A stretch of DNA of 50,758 nt from Luteimonas sp. ANT-B3E (GCA_001683895.1 LXQJ01000057.1:1-50758); one strand, 5' to 3'; counted from the first letter of the stretch, positions 38,285 to 48,344 are shown. Translations and numbers: made by a program. Notes: generated by a model from the sequence alone, not told the origin.

Positions 38285-39554
38285 GTGGACGATCCAGGCT
38301 GCGTCCTGCGGCGGTCGACGCATCGCCGGCATCCGCCAGCCACGCCTGCAACCGGGCGTAGACCGTCTGACTCGACAGCAGGTCGAAGTGGTGGCTGCCG
38401 TGGGCGATGAAGCGATGCGTCGTCGGCAGCCGCAGCGCGCGCGCCGGGTCGCGATGTAGCGCCAGCGCGCTGGCCACCGGCACCAGGCCATCGCCGGGCA
38501 GCGCCTCGCGCCGGCCACCGGGCAGCTTCTGCCGTGTGCCGGCTACCAGGAAGCAGCGCACGTGCGCTGGCGGGGCCAGCAGCGGCGGATGCCGCACGCC
38601 GCGCCGCGTGCCGCGCCCGTCGTCGCCCTCGTGCCTGGCCCCGTCGTCGTCGGCGACGACGTGACCGTGGCGCAGGTCCTGCACGCCGGCACTGCGGATC
38701 CGGCCCAGGCGTGCGAACGGCGACAGGTAGGGGCTGATGCCCAGGAACGCGTCGACCCGGCTGCCGGCCTGCTCCAGAGGCGCTCCGTGGTGCGGCGAGC
38801 CCAGGCAGGCCAGGCTGTCGAGCCGCCGCAGCCAGTCCAGGTCACCCAGGCTGGCGTGGTGGCAGGCGCTGCGTGCGACCAGGCCGCCCATGCTGTGGCC
38901 GACCAGCACCAGGCGACGCAGCGGCACCGGCCACGCAGCAGCCAGGCGCTCCAGCAGAGCGGCCAGGTCGGCGCCGTTGGCATCGATGCGCCGCCCGCTG
39001 TTGTAGAGCACCTGCACTGGCGCGAAGCCCAGGTCGCGCTGCAGCGCCAGGCCGTGGTCGTGCCCCTCGCGCGTCCACTGCAGGTCGTTCATCGACAGCC
39101 CGTGGACGAACACCGCCAAGCGGTCGACACCGGGGAATGTACGGGCCAGCGCAGCGCGCCGCAGCGGCAGCGCCGTGCCGCCGTGGCGCAGCTGCATCGT
39201 GATCGCCAGCGGGTTGCCCTCAGCCTCCAGCGTGTCGCCCAAGACGCCGTTGACTGCCGCACGCACCGCCTCGCGGCGCGGCGACGGGCCCTCGTCGGGC
39301 CCGACCAGCGCGGCGACGCCGGCAAGGCTGGCGTCGACGCCGCCGCCGACCACGCGGGTCACGCCGCGGATGCCGCGGTACACCAGTCCCGACACCCCGC
39401 GGCCGCGGCCGGCGGGCGCCGCGCCGACCAGCGGTGCGATGGTGGCGACGGCATGGTGGAGGTCCTCGACCAGGTCGGTGACGCCGGTGACCGCATCGAT
39501 CGCGAGCCGGCTGGCGCCGCGCAGATCGTCGACCAAGCCGGTGGGCGCCGGCAT
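38265..39554 (-). CDS. alpha/beta-hydrolase, lipase/PGAP1-like
   Basis: The 429-residue protein has an N-terminal helical region (about 1-130). The hydrolase core contains RLAVFVHGLSMNDLQW (oxyanion strand) and the nucleophile elbow LVLVGHSMGGLVARSA. A later GDGLVPVASA (acid) and HRFIAHGSHHFDLLSS (His) complete a triad. It resembles triacylglycerol lipases and PGAP1-like esterases; no signal peptide is seen. The ATG at 39554 is chosen because AGGAG lies eight bases upstream; 39629 is an alternative ATG without such a site. It overlaps the convergent glycosylase gene by 20 bases. Confidence 0.85.
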   Translation of the reverse strand: MPAPTGLVDDLRGASRLAIDAVTGVTDLVEDLHHAVATIAPLVGAAPAGRGRGVSGLVYRGIRGVTRVVGGGVDASLAGVAALVGPDEGPSPRREAVRAAVNGVLGDTLEAEGNPLAITMQLRHGGTALPLRRAALARTFPGVDRLAVFVHGLSMNDLQWTREGHDHGLALQRDLGFAPVQVLYNSGRRIDANGADLAALLERLAAAWPVPLRRLVLVGHSMGGLVARSACHHASLGDLDWLRRLDSLACLGSPHHGAPLEQAGSRVDAFLGISPYLSPFARLGRIRSAGVQDLRHGHVVADDDGARHEGDDGRGTRRGVRHPPLLAPPAHVRCFLVAGTRQKLPGGRREALPGDGLVPVASALALHRDPARALRLPTTHRFIAHGSHHFDLLSSQTVYARLQAWLADAGDASTAAGRSLDRPLSPGSA

Positions 39555-39692
39555 GCGCCGGCTCCTGCCGCTCGCGGGACCGGCGGCGGGCATCGGTGCG
39601 GGACGCGCGATGCGCGGGACGCGGGGCATGGTGGCGGGCTCAGCGGCAGTGCGCAGCGCGCACGATGCCAGAACGCCGCACGGCGCGCGCGG

Positions 39693-40574
39693 TCATCGCG
39701 CCGCCGAGTGGCGCGACCACACCACCATCAGCATGCCGCCAAGCACCGCCCCGCCGCAGGCCAGCAGCTGCAGCGTCGGCGGCTCGTGCAGCAGCACGCC
39801 GCCGGCCGCGGTCAGCACCGGCACGCCGAGCTGCAGCGCCGATGCGCGCAACGCGCGCAGCCGCGGCAGCACGGCATACCAGACGGCATATCCGAGCCCC
39901 GAGGTGATGGCGCCGGACACCACCGCGAAGCCGACGCCGGCAGCGTCGAAGCGAACCTGCGGGGCAAATGCCAGCGCCAGCAGCGCCGCGGCCGGCAGTG
40001 CGCGCAAGAAGTTGGCCGCGGTCGCCTGCAGCGGTGGATGGCCACCGGCGCCGCGCAGTGAGTACCCGCCCCACGCGATGCCGGCGCCCACCATCAGCGC
40101 CGCGGCGACCGGCGGGGGCGCGGCTACCCCCGGCGCCAGCAGCGCTCCCAACCCGGCCAGCGCCAGCAGCAGACCACCGGTGGCCACCGCGCCAAGCCGC
40201 TCGCCGCGCCACAGCCCAGCGCCGATCATCGTGACCTGCACCGCGCCGAACAGCAGCAGCGCCCCGGTGGCCGCGGTCAGGGCGGTGTAGGCGAACGAGA
40301 ACGCCGCGGCGTACGCGAACAGCGCCAGCGCCGATGCCCAGCTGCCGGCATCGATGACCCGCGCGCCGGCCGCCCGGCCGCGCGCTGCCAATGCCCACAG
40401 CACCAGCGCCCCGGCCAGCAGCCGCAAGCCGGTGAATCCCGCCGGATCGATGCCGGTCCGGGTCAGCGCAAGCCGGCACAGCAGCGAGTTGCCGGCAAAG
40501 GCGAGCATCGTCAGCGCCGCCAGCAGCGTGGTGGACACTGCCGTCGGGTGCTCGACGGGCGCGGGCACAGGCAT
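39693..40574 (-). CDS. EamA/DMT-superfamily transporter
   Basis: The 293-residue protein has about ten hydrophobic segments arranged as two EamA repeats, with LLCRLALTRTGIDPAGFTGL near the start and SALQLGVPVLTAAGGVLLHE near the end. These are typical of drug/metabolite transporters of the RhaT/YdcZ-like group. The substrate is unknown. Its ATG overlaps the mfd stop as ATGA, so it is translated from the mfd transcript. Confidence 0.88.
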   Translation of the reverse strand: MPVPAPVEHPTAVSTTLLAALTMLAFAGNSLLCRLALTRTGIDPAGFTGLRLLAGALVLWALAARGRAAGARVIDAGSWASALALFAYAAAFSFAYTALTAATGALLLFGAVQVTMIGAGLWRGERLGAVATGGLLLALAGLGALLAPGVAAPPPVAAALMVGAGIAWGGYSLRGAGGHPPLQATAANFLRALPAAALLALAFAPQVRFDAAGVGFAVVSGAITSGLGYAVWYAVLPRLRALRASALQLGVPVLTAAGGVLLHEPPTLQLLACGGAVLGGMLMVVWSRHSAAR

Positions 40575-43500
40575 CAGCTGCGCAGTGTTGCCAGCAGGCC
40601 GCGCGCGGTGTTGAACCGGTCCGCCGGCTCCGGCATCGGCAGCGTGATGCGCAGCTTGTCCGGCCCATCCATGCGGTAGGTCGCGGGCTGGCCCTGGATC
40701 ATGCGGATGATCGCCATCGGGTCGATGTTGGGCTTGTCGCCGAACTGCACCCGGCCGCCGGCCGGACCCAGGTCGAGCTTGCGGATGCCAAGCCCGGTCG
40801 CGTCGAGCTTCAGCGCCGCCAGCGCGAACAGGTGCCGCGCCGCGTCGGGCAGCAGCCCGAAACGGTCGATCATCTCCACCTGCAGCTCGCGCAGCGCATC
40901 CGCGTCGCGCGCCGCGCTGATGCGCTTGTACAGCGTCAGCCGCGTGTGCACGTCAGGCAGATAGTCCTCGGGAATGAGCGCCGGCACGTGCAGTTCGATC
41001 TCGGCGCCGCGCGCCGCGGTGCCGTCCAGGTCGGGCAGCTCGCCGCGGCGGATGCTGCGCACCGCGCGCTCCAGCAGCTCGGTGTACAGGCTGAAACCGA
41101 CCTCGGCCATCTGCCCGCTCTGGCCCTCGCCCAGCAGCTCGCCGGCGCCGCGGATCTCGAGGTCGTGGGTGGCCAGCATGAAGCCGGCGCCGAGCTCGTC
41201 CATCGCCGAAATCGCGTCCAGCCGCTTGCGCGCGTCGGCGCTGATGGTGCGCTCGTCGGGGATCACCAGGTACGCGTACGCGCGGTGGTGCGAGCGCCCG
41301 ACGCGGCCGCGCAGCTGGTGCAGCTGCGCCAGCCCGAAGCGGTCGGCGCGGTTGATGATGATGGTGTTGGCGTTGGGGATGTCGATGCCCGACTCGATGA
41401 TCGTCGAGCACAGCAACACGTTGAAGCGCTGCTTGTGGAAGTCGAGCATCACGCGCTCGAGCTCGCGCTCGGGCATCTGTCCGTGGGCCACGCCGATCCG
41501 CGCCTCGGGCACCAGCGCCTCCAGCTCGCGCTGCATGCGGCCGATGCTCTCGACGTCGTTGTGCAGGAAGTACACCTGCCCGCCGCGCGCGAGCTCGCGC
41601 TGGAACGCCTCGCGCAGCTGGTCGTCGTCCCAAGGCACCACGAAGGTCTGCACCGCCAGCCGGTGTGCCGGCGGGGTGGCGATGATGGCCAGGTCGCGCA
41701 GCCCGGCCATCGCCATGTTGAGCGTGCGCGGGATCGGGGTCGCGGTCAGCGTCAGCAGGTGGACGTTGGCGCGCAGCGCCTTCAGCGCCTCCTTCTGGCG
41801 CACGCCGAAGCGCTGCTCCTCGTCAACGATGACCAGCCCCAGGTCGCGGAACTTCACGTCAGGCTGCAGCAGACGGTGGGTGCCGACGATGACGTCGAGG
41901 GTGCCGTCGGCGATCCTGCCGATCTCGGCCTTGATCTCCTTCGCGGTCTTGAACCGCGACAGCACCTCGACCCGGATCGGGGTATCGGCGAAGCGGTCGG
42001 CCATGGTGCGGTAGTGCTGCTCGGCCAGCAGCGTGGTCGGCACCAGCACCGCGACCTGCTTGCCGGCGATGGCGGCCACGAACGCCGCGCGCACCGCGAC
42101 CTCGGTCTTGCCGAAGCCGACGTCGCCGCAGACCACGCGGTCCATCGGCTGCGCCGACTGCAGGTCGCGGAGCACGGCCTCGATCGCGGTGTGCTGGTCG
42201 GGTGTCTCCTCGAACGGGAACGCAGCCGCGAACGGCTCGTACATCGCGCGGTCGAGATCGATCGCCAGGCCCGCGCGCGACTGGCGCCTCGCCTGGATCT
42301 CGAGCAGCTCGGCAGCGACGTCGCGCACCTTCTCCGCGGCCTTGCGTCGCGCCTTGGTCCACTGCTCGCCGCCCAGCGAATGCAGCGGCGCGGTTTCCGG
42401 CGACGTGCCGGAGTAGCGGTTGATCAGGTGCAGCTGGCCGACCGGCACGTAGAGCCGGTCGCCCTTGGCGTATTCGATCTCCAGGTACTCGGCAGGCGTG
42501 CCGCCGGCCTCCAGCATCACCAGTCCACGGTAGCGGCCGACGCCGTGGTCCTCGTGCACGATCGGCGAGCCTTCCGACAGCTCGCCGAGGTCGCGGACGA
42601 TGGCCTCGGGCTCGCGGCCGGCGCGCTTGCGCCGTCGCGGCTGTGCCGCGCGCTCCGGGAACAGCTGGCGCTCGGTGAGGATGGTGACCACCGGTTCATC
42701 CAGCGCGAAACCGTTGTCGAGCGGCGCGACGGTGATCGCGAATCGCGAGCCGTTGGCCTGGGTGCCGGCGCCGCCGTCGGCGGCGTCCAGGAACGCCCGG
42801 ATGTCGGGCAGCACGACCGGCACCAGCGCCGCCGCGGCCATGACATCCAGCAGCGCCTCGCGGCGGCCGGCGGTGTCCGCGGCGACCAGCACGCGGCCGG
42901 GATACGCCTGCAGGAACGCCTTCAGCGCCCCCGCGCCCTCGGCATCGCGCACCGCGACCGGCAGGTCGGGCGCGGGCTGGTCGCCAAGCGCGACGGCGTC
43001 GGCGTGGCGCGGGTGGGCAGCGTCGCACACCTCGATCCGATCGCCCTGGTTGAGCCGCTCGCGCAGCGCATCGGGCGGCAGGTACAGCGCTGTCGGTGCC
43101 AGCAGCGGGCGCTCGATGTCGTGCCGGCGCTGTTCGTAGCGCTCGGCGGTCTGCTGCCAGAAGTGGTCCGCGGCCTCGCCGACACCGGGACACAGCACCG
43201 GCAGCGCGCGCGGGCCGAGATAGTCGAACAGCGTCGCGGTGGCGTCGAAGAACAGCGGCAGGTAGTACTCGATGCCGGCCGGCGCGGCGCCGGCCTTGAG
43301 GTCCTGGAACAGCGCGCTGCGGCGGGTGTCGATGTCGAAGCGCTCGCGCAGCGCGTCCATCGCGCGCGCGGTGCCGGCCGCGTCCAGGGGCACTTCGCGC
43401 CCGGGCAGCAGGCGCACCGCGTCGATCTTGTCGTGCGAGCGCTGGGTCTCGGGGTCGAAGCCGCGGATGGTGTCGATGGCGTCGTCGAAGAGCTCGACGC

Positions 43501-44092
43501 GGTACGGCATGTCGGCGCCCATCGGGTAGACGTCGAGCAGCCCGCCGCGGACCGCGAAGTCGCCCGGGTCGAACACCTGCGGCACGTTGCGGTAACCGGC
43601 CGCACCGAGCCGGCGCTTCTCGGCCTCGAGGTCCATCCGCTGGCCGACGTGGACGTCGAAGGCGGTGCCGACCACGTACGACAGGGGCGCCAGGCGCTGC
43701 ATCAGCGTCGCCACCGGCACCACCACGATGCCCCGCGCCAGCGACGGCAGGCGCACCAGGGTGGCGAGGCGCTGCGACACGATGTCCGGATGCGGGCTGA
43801 AGAGATCGTAGGCCAGCGTCTCCCAGTCCGGGAAGCTGAGCACCGGCGGCGCGTCGCTGGCGCGCGCGGCGGGGGCGTCGTCGTCGTCGCGGCCAGTGGG
43901 CTGGCCGGTCAGCGTGCGCAGGTCCTGCTCGAGCTGGTGCGCGGCGTGGTTGTCGCGCGCCACCACCAGCAGCGGGCCGTCGTGGGCGGAAGCGGCGCGC
44001 GCGATGGACCAGGCGAGGGCGCTGGCGCTGGCGGGCGCACGCCACCAGGCGCGCGGCCGCCCGGCCTGGGGCAACGGCGGGATCGGGAACAA
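40574..44092 (-). CDS. mfd: transcription-repair coupling factor Mfd
   Basis: The 1172-residue protein is full length. It has a UvrB-homology N-terminal region (about 1-400). The RNA-polymerase-interacting CarD-like domain is at about 500-570 (EGSPIVHEDHGVGRYRGLVM). The RecG-like motor carries GDVGFGKTE (Walker A), VDEEQRFG and the TATPIPRTL block. The C-terminal TRCF domain ends the chain. Mfd removes polymerase stalled at lesions and recruits UvrA. The start is a TTG at 44092 with no strong ribosome-binding site, but it gives the expected N-terminus. The EamA gene is coupled downstream. Confidence 0.96.
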   Translation of the reverse strand: MFPIPPLPQAGRPRAWWRAPASASALAWSIARAASAHDGPLLVVARDNHAAHQLEQDLRTLTGQPTGRDDDDAPAARASDAPPVLSFPDWETLAYDLFSPHPDIVSQRLATLVRLPSLARGIVVVPVATLMQRLAPLSYVVGTAFDVHVGQRMDLEAEKRRLGAAGYRNVPQVFDPGDFAVRGGLLDVYPMGADMPYRVELFDDAIDTIRGFDPETQRSHDKIDAVRLLPGREVPLDAAGTARAMDALRERFDIDTRRSALFQDLKAGAAPAGIEYYLPLFFDATATLFDYLGPRALPVLCPGVGEAADHFWQQTAERYEQRRHDIERPLLAPTALYLPPDALRERLNQGDRIEVCDAAHPRHADAVALGDQPAPDLPVAVRDAEGAGALKAFLQAYPGRVLVAADTAGRREALLDVMAAAALVPVVLPDIRAFLDAADGGAGTQANGSRFAITVAPLDNGFALDEPVVTILTERQLFPERAAQPRRRKRAGREPEAIVRDLGELSEGSPIVHEDHGVGRYRGLVMLEAGGTPAEYLEIEYAKGDRLYVPVGQLHLINRYSGTSPETAPLHSLGGEQWTKARRKAAEKVRDVAAELLEIQARRQSRAGLAIDLDRAMYEPFAAAFPFEETPDQHTAIEAVLRDLQSAQPMDRVVCGDVGFGKTEVAVRAAFVAAIAGKQVAVLVPTTLLAEQHYRTMADRFADTPIRVEVLSRFKTAKEIKAEIGRIADGTLDVIVGTHRLLQPDVKFRDLGLVIVDEEQRFGVRQKEALKALRANVHLLTLTATPIPRTLNMAMAGLRDLAIIATPPAHRLAVQTFVVPWDDDQLREAFQRELARGGQVYFLHNDVESIGRMQRELEALVPEARIGVAHGQMPERELERVMLDFHKQRFNVLLCSTIIESGIDIPNANTIIINRADRFGLAQLHQLRGRVGRSHHRAYAYLVIPDERTISADARKRLDAISAMDELGAGFMLATHDLEIRGAGELLGEGQSGQMAEVGFSLYTELLERAVRSIRRGELPDLDGTAARGAEIELHVPALIPEDYLPDVHTRLTLYKRISAARDADALRELQVEMIDRFGLLPDAARHLFALAALKLDATGLGIRKLDLGPAGGRVQFGDKPNIDPMAIIRMIQGQPATYRMDGPDKLRITLPMPEPADRFNTARGLLATLRS

Positions 44093-44122
44093 GAGGGGTG
44101 GGTGCCGTGGGAGGTGGGCGAG

Positions 44123-44156
44123 CCGGCTATTTTAGCCGATGGCCCGCAGGCGGGCC
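44123..44156 (-). promoter_or_regulatory. hairpin plus -10-like TAAAAT upstream of mfd
   Basis: On the minus strand a perfect GGCCCGC / GCGGGCC stem (44141-44156, 2-base loop) follows the GNAT gene. Next comes CGGCTAAAATAGCCG (44123-44137), which is itself palindromic and contains TAAAAT (44129-44134), 37 bases before the mfd start. This suggests termination after the GNAT gene and a new promoter for mfd. No -35 box is clear. Confidence 0.35.
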
Positions 44157-44193
44157 GGGCGGTGGACGGACGCAGCGTCGCGTGCCGCAGGCG

Positions 44194-44736
44194 TCACTTT
44201 GGATCGAGGTCCAGTACCACGTGCACCAGGCCTGGCGAGTTGCCGTGCTCCCGGCGGAACCCCAGCGACTGCACCAGCGACAGCATCGCGTGGTTGCTCT
44301 CCAGCACGTCGCCGTGCAGCTGCGCCAGCTTCTTGCCGCGGGCCCAGCGCACCAGCCGGCGCATCAGGTGCCGACCCAGGCCCATCCCGGAGATGTAGTG
44401 GCTCACGAGGATCGCGAACTCGGCGTCGCGGGTGCCCGTGATCATCGCCGCGCGCGCGACGCCGCCGATCAGCGCCTCGCCCGGTGGCAGCGGCTCGGCC
44501 ACCACCAGCGCGAATTCGGTCCTGGGATCCGGCCGCGTCAGCCGCCGCGCGGCCTCCGGCGAAAGCTCCTTCATCGAATACAGGAATCGCTGGCGGACTT
44601 CGTCGGGCTTCAGCAGCTCGAACCCCGCGCGCAGCGTCGCCGCGTCGTCGGGCCGGATCGGCCGGATCAGCACGTCACGGCCATTGGCGAGGCGGATTTC
44701 CTCGTGCCACGGGGGAAGGCGGTTGCGGGCGACCAT
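44194..44736 (-). CDS. GNAT N-acetyltransferase resembling the PatZ/Pat acetyltransferase domain
   Basis: The 180-residue protein starts with an IRLANGRDVLIRPIRPDDAA strand and includes VRQRFLYSMKELSPEAARRL. The acetyl-CoA-binding loop is SGMGLGRHLMRRLVRWARGK. This matches the C-terminal acetyltransferase domain of PatZ-type protein acetylases, here as a stand-alone protein. Substrate proteins are unknown. It lies upstream of mfd on the same strand, with 101 bases between. Confidence 0.82.
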   Translation of the reverse strand: MVARNRLPPWHEEIRLANGRDVLIRPIRPDDAATLRAGFELLKPDEVRQRFLYSMKELSPEAARRLTRPDPRTEFALVVAEPLPPGEALIGGVARAAMITGTRDAEFAILVSHYISGMGLGRHLMRRLVRWARGKKLAQLHGDVLESNHAMLSLVQSLGFRREHGNSPGLVHVVLDLDPK

Positions 44737-44852
44737 GGGGTGATGCTGTCACGCGGCCGATGAAGCCGGGCAACACATCCCACCGGGGTGGGCGTCGCGG
44801 CAGCCGCGGCCGGCGCTAGACTCCGCCATCCCCGCTGCACCCGAGACGCCCG

Positions 44853-45773
44853 ATGGCCGGACATGGCAATTCCACCCGCGCGATCTGGTTCGCCCTGGGC
44901 GCCAACCTGATGATCGCCATCGCCAAGGGCGTGGCTGCCTACGTGACCCGGTCCGGGGCGATGCTCGCGGAGACCGTGCATTCGCTGGCCGACTGCGGCA
45001 ACCAGCTGCTGCTGCTGCTCGGCCTGCGCCAGGCCAGGGCGCCGGTGTCGGCCGCGCACCCGCTGGGCAGCGGCAAGGCGATCTACTTCTGGTCGTTCCT
45101 GGTCGCGGTGATGCTGTTCACCGTCGGCGGCATGTTTTCGCTGTACGAAGGCGTGCACAAGCTGCAGCACCCCGAGCCGCTGCGGAAGTGGTGGTGGGCG
45201 GTGGGGGTGCTGGTGTTCGCCATCGGCGCGGAGTCGGTGTCGATGCGCGCCTGCCTGCAGGAGGTGGCCAAGGCCCGGGGCGGCCGCACGATGTGGCGGT
45301 GGTTTCGCGAATCGCGCCAGGCCGAGCTGGTGGTGATCTTCGGCGAAGACCTGGCGGCGCTCGCCGGGCTGGTGTTCGCGCTGTGCGCGATCGTGGCCAC
45401 CGTGGCCACCGGCAACCCGCTGTGGGACGCAGTGGGGACGATCCTGATCGGCGTGCTGCTGATCGTGGTCGCGGTGTTCGTCGCGATCCAGGTCAAGGCG
45501 ATGTTGATCGGGCAGGGGGTCGAACCCGCGCGTCAGGCGCAGATGCTCGCGTTCCTCGAGGCGCGGCCCGAGATCGACCGCGTGCTCAACCTGATCACCT
45601 TCCAGCTCGGGAACGAGGCAATGGTGTCGGTGCAGGCGACCATGCGCGAACGCGCCGACGTGGCTGCGCTGCTGGCCGGCATCGACACCGTCGAGCGCGC
45701 GCTCAAGGCCGCGTTTCCCGAGGTGCGCTTCAGCTTCTTCGAACCCGACACCGCGCGAGCCGTCGCCGCCTGA
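44853..45773 (+). CDS. cation diffusion facilitator transporter, SLC30A9-like
   Basis: The 306-residue protein has six hydrophobic segments. Helix 2 carries ETVHSLADCGNQLLLLLG and helix 5 carries VVIFGEDLAALAG. The HSxAD...NQ and ED pattern is that of the SLC30A9/ZNT9-like branch, which differs from the HxxxD/HxxxD pairs of classic zinc exporters such as ZitB. Metal selectivity is therefore uncertain. A C-terminal cytoplasmic domain of about 80 residues follows. It diverges from the PatZ-like GNAT gene. Confidence 0.88.
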   Translation: MAGHGNSTRAIWFALGANLMIAIAKGVAAYVTRSGAMLAETVHSLADCGNQLLLLLGLRQARAPVSAAHPLGSGKAIYFWSFLVAVMLFTVGGMFSLYEGVHKLQHPEPLRKWWWAVGVLVFAIGAESVSMRACLQEVAKARGGRTMWRWFRESRQAELVVIFGEDLAALAGLVFALCAIVATVATGNPLWDAVGTILIGVLLIVVAVFVAIQVKAMLIGQGVEPARQAQMLAFLEARPEIDRVLNLITFQLGNEAMVSVQATMRERADVAALLAGIDTVERALKAAFPEVRFSFFEPDTARAVAA

Positions 45774-45824
45774 CGCGGCGCCGATCCCGCGCACCGACGG
45801 CCCGCCGCCGCGGCGATCGCGGCC

Positions 45825-46685
45825 TCAGCTTGCCTCGAGCAGCCAGTCGACCCGGTGCGACGCGCCGCGCTCCTCGGCGATCGCACCCTGCAGCGCGGCG
45901 AGCGCCGGGCGCAGCGCGGCGTCGAGCTTCCACGGGGCATTGACCAACAGCATGCCGCTGCCGTTGAGGCGTAGCGGCGAATCGTCGGCGCGCATCATCA
46001 GCTCCAGCCGCAGCACCGACTTCGCCGGCAGCGCCGCCGCGCGGCGGTAGAACGGCTGCAGCGTGCGCCGCAGCTTGACCGGGTACCAGAGCGCGAACGT
46101 GCCCTGCGGCCAGCGCTGCAGGCCCTCGCGCAGCGCCGCGATCGCGGTGTCGAACTCCGCCAGCTGCGACTCGTACGGCGGGTCCACCAGCACCAGCCCG
46201 CGGCCGATGCGCGCGTCGCCGTCCTTGGGCGGCAGCAGCGCGCGGATCGCGTCGTAGCCGTCGCGCGCAAACGCCTGCATCCGGCGTTCGTCGGCGAAGT
46301 TGGCCTTCAGCGCCGCGGCCTCGATCGGCTGCAGCTCGCAGCAGGCGATCCGGTCCTCGGGCCGCAGCGCGTGCGCCAGCAGCCACGGGGATCCCGGGTA
46401 GGCATCCATACCGTGCGCGGCTCGGCAGGCCTTGACCGCGGCGAGGTAGCGCGTGACCGCCGGATCCCGCGGCGCCTCGGCCATCAGCCGGCCGATGCCG
46501 TCGGCGGCTTCCTTGGTGCGCTGGGCACTGCCCGAGCGCAGCCGGTAGAGCCCGCGCCCGGCGTGGGTGTCGAGTGCAAACACCGGGGTCGGCTTGGCCA
46601 CCAGCGCATCGCACAGCGCCAGCACGACGACGTGCTTGAGGATGTCGGCGTGGTTGCCGGCATGGAACGCGTGGCGGTAATTCAT
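45825..46685 (-). CDS. rlmJ: 23S rRNA (adenine-2030-N6)-methyltransferase RlmJ
   Basis: The 286-residue methyltransferase begins MNYRHAFHAGNHADILKHVV, the diagnostic RlmJ N-terminus. It has LDTHAGRGLYRL for S-adenosylmethionine binding and the N6-adenine catalytic VLVDPPYE motif. It modifies A2030 (E. coli numbering) of 23S rRNA. It converges on the CDF transporter gene, and the carboxylase gene on the same strand ends 51 bases upstream of its start. Confidence 0.96.
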   Translation of the reverse strand: MNYRHAFHAGNHADILKHVVVLALCDALVAKPTPVFALDTHAGRGLYRLRSGSAQRTKEAADGIGRLMAEAPRDPAVTRYLAAVKACRAAHGMDAYPGSPWLLAHALRPEDRIACCELQPIEAAALKANFADERRMQAFARDGYDAIRALLPPKDGDARIGRGLVLVDPPYESQLAEFDTAIAALREGLQRWPQGTFALWYPVKLRRTLQPFYRRAAALPAKSVLRLELMMRADDSPLRLNGSGMLLVNAPWKLDAALRPALAALQGAIAEERGASHRVDWLLEAS

Positions 46686-46736
46686 CGCGACAGGATAGTC
46701 GGTGCCAGCCGTGGCCCGCGCAGCCGCGGCGTCTGC

Positions 46737-48344
46737 CTACATCCGGAACACGCCGAAGCGCGCAGGTTCGATCGGCGCGTTGAGCGACGCCGACACCGCC
46801 AGCCCGAGCACCCGGCGGGTGTCGGCGGGGTCGATGATGCCGTCGTCCCACAGCCGCGCGGTGGCGTACCAGGGGCTGCCCTGCGACTCGTACTGCTCGC
46901 GGATCGGGGCCTTGAACGCGTCCTCGTCGTCGGCGCTCCAGCTGCCGCCCTTCACCTCGATGCCGTCGCGCTTCACGGTCGCCAGCACGCTGGCGGCCTG
47001 TTCGCTGCCCATCACGCTGATGCGCGCGTTGGGCCACATCCACAGGAACCGCGCGCCGTACGCGCGCCCGCACATCGCGTAGTTGCCGGCACCGAAGCTG
47101 CCGCCGATCACCACCGTGAACTTGGGCACGCTCGAGCAGGCCACCGCGGTGACCATCTTGGCGCCGTCCTTGGCGATGCCGGCGTGCTCGTACTTGCGCC
47201 CGACCATGAAGCCGGTGATGTTCTGCAAGAACACCAGCGGGATGCCGCGCTGGTTGCACAGCTCGATGAAATGCGCGCCCTTGAGCGCCGACTCGCCGAA
47301 CAGGATGCCGTTGTTGGCCACGATGCCCACCGGGTAGCCGTGCAGGTGCGCGAAACCGGTGACCAGGGTCCTGCCGTAGCGCGCCTTGAACTCCTGGAAC
47401 TCGCTGCCGTCGACCACGCGCGCGATCACCTCGCGGATCTCGAACGGCTGCCGCGTGTCCTGCGGCACCACGCCGTACAGCTCCGATGCGGCAAACAGCG
47501 GCTCGCGCGGCTCGCGCACCGCCACCGGCAGCACCTTGCGCCGGTTGAGGCTGCCGACGATGTCGCGCGCGATCTGCAGCGCGTGGCGGTCGTCCTCGGC
47601 GAAGTGGTCGGCGACGCCCGACACCGAGGTGTGCACGTCGGCGCCGCCCAGCGCCTCGGCGTCCACCACCTCGCCGGTCGCCGCTTTCACCAGCGGCGGG
47701 CCGCCGAGGAAGATGGTGCCCTGCTCCTTGACGATCACCGACTCGTCGCACATCGCCGGCACGTAGGCGCCGCCGGCGGTACAGCTGCCCATCACCACCG
47801 CGACCTGCGGGATGTTGTCGGCCGACATCCGCGCCTGGTTGTAGAAGATGCGGCCGAAGTGCTCGCGGTCGGGGAATACCTCGTCCTGCAGCGGCAGGAA
47901 CGCGCCGCCGGAGTCGACCAGGTAGATGCAGGGCAGGTGGTTCTCGCGCGCGATCTCCTGCGCGCGCAGGTGCTTCTTGACCGTCATCGGGAAGTAGGTG
48001 CCGCCCTTGACGGTGGCGTCGTTGGCGACCACCACCACCTCCAGCCCCATCACCCGGCCGATGCCGCAGACCATGCCGGCGGCGGGCGCGGCGTCGTCGT
48101 ACATGCCTTCCGCGGCCAGCGGCGCGATCTCCAGGAACGGCGATCCCGGGTCCAGCAGCGCGGCGATGCGGTCGCGCACGGTGAGCTTCCCGCGCGCGAC
48201 GTGGCGCTCGCGCAGCGTCGCCCCACCGCCGTCCGCCGCCCGCGCCAGCCGCCGGTCCAGCTCCGCGACCAGGCTGCGGTGGTACGCGGCGGTGTCGGCG
48301 AAGGCCTGCGAGCCGGGATCGAGGCGGGTACTCAGGACGGGCAT
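46737..48344 (-). CDS. acyl-CoA carboxylase carboxyltransferase (beta) subunit, methylcrotonyl-CoA type
   Basis: The 535-residue carboxyltransferase has [10 protein letters not shown]-type and [20 protein letters not shown] blocks in the N-domain. The C-domain carries [20 protein letters not shown] and [19 protein letters not shown]. These match the biotin-dependent methylcrotonyl-CoA/geranyl-CoA carboxylase beta chains, which carboxylate the CoA ester in leucine breakdown. The biotin-carrying alpha subunit is not seen in this window; it would be expected on the far side of rlmJ or elsewhere. The ATG at 48344 starts the standard N-terminus. Confidence 0.93.
   Translation of the reverse strand: MPVLSTRLDPGSQAFADTAAYHRSLVAELDRRLARAADGGGATLRERHVARGKLTVRDRIAALLDPGSPFLEIAPLAAEGMYDDAAPAAGMVCGIGRVMGLEVVVVANDATVKGGTYFPMTVKKHLRAQEIARENHLPCIYLVDSGGAFLPLQDEVFPDREHFGRIFYNQARMSADNIPQVAVVMGSCTAGGAYVPAMCDESVIVKEQGTIFLGGPPLVKAATGEVVDAEALGGADVHTSVSGVADHFAEDDRHALQIARDIVGSLNRRKVLPVAVREPREPLFAASELYGVVPQDTRQPFEIREVIARVVDGSEFQEFKARYGRTLVTGFAHLHGYPVGIVANNGILFGESALKGAHFIELCNQRGIPLVFLQNITGFMVGRKYEHAGIAKDGAKMVTAVACSSVPKFTVVIGGSFGAGNYAMCGRAYGARFLWMWPNARISVMGSEQAASVLATVKRDGIEVKGGSWSADDEDAFKAPIREQYESQGSPWYATARLWDDGIIDPADTRRVLGLAVSASLNAPIEPARFGVFRM

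Noticed and set aside
40832-44398. A 1188-codon open frame antisense to mfd
   Set aside because: It mirrors mfd in the opposite strand, has Arg/Ala/His/Gln-rich low-complexity composition and no recognisable domain. GC-rich codon usage keeps antisense frames open.
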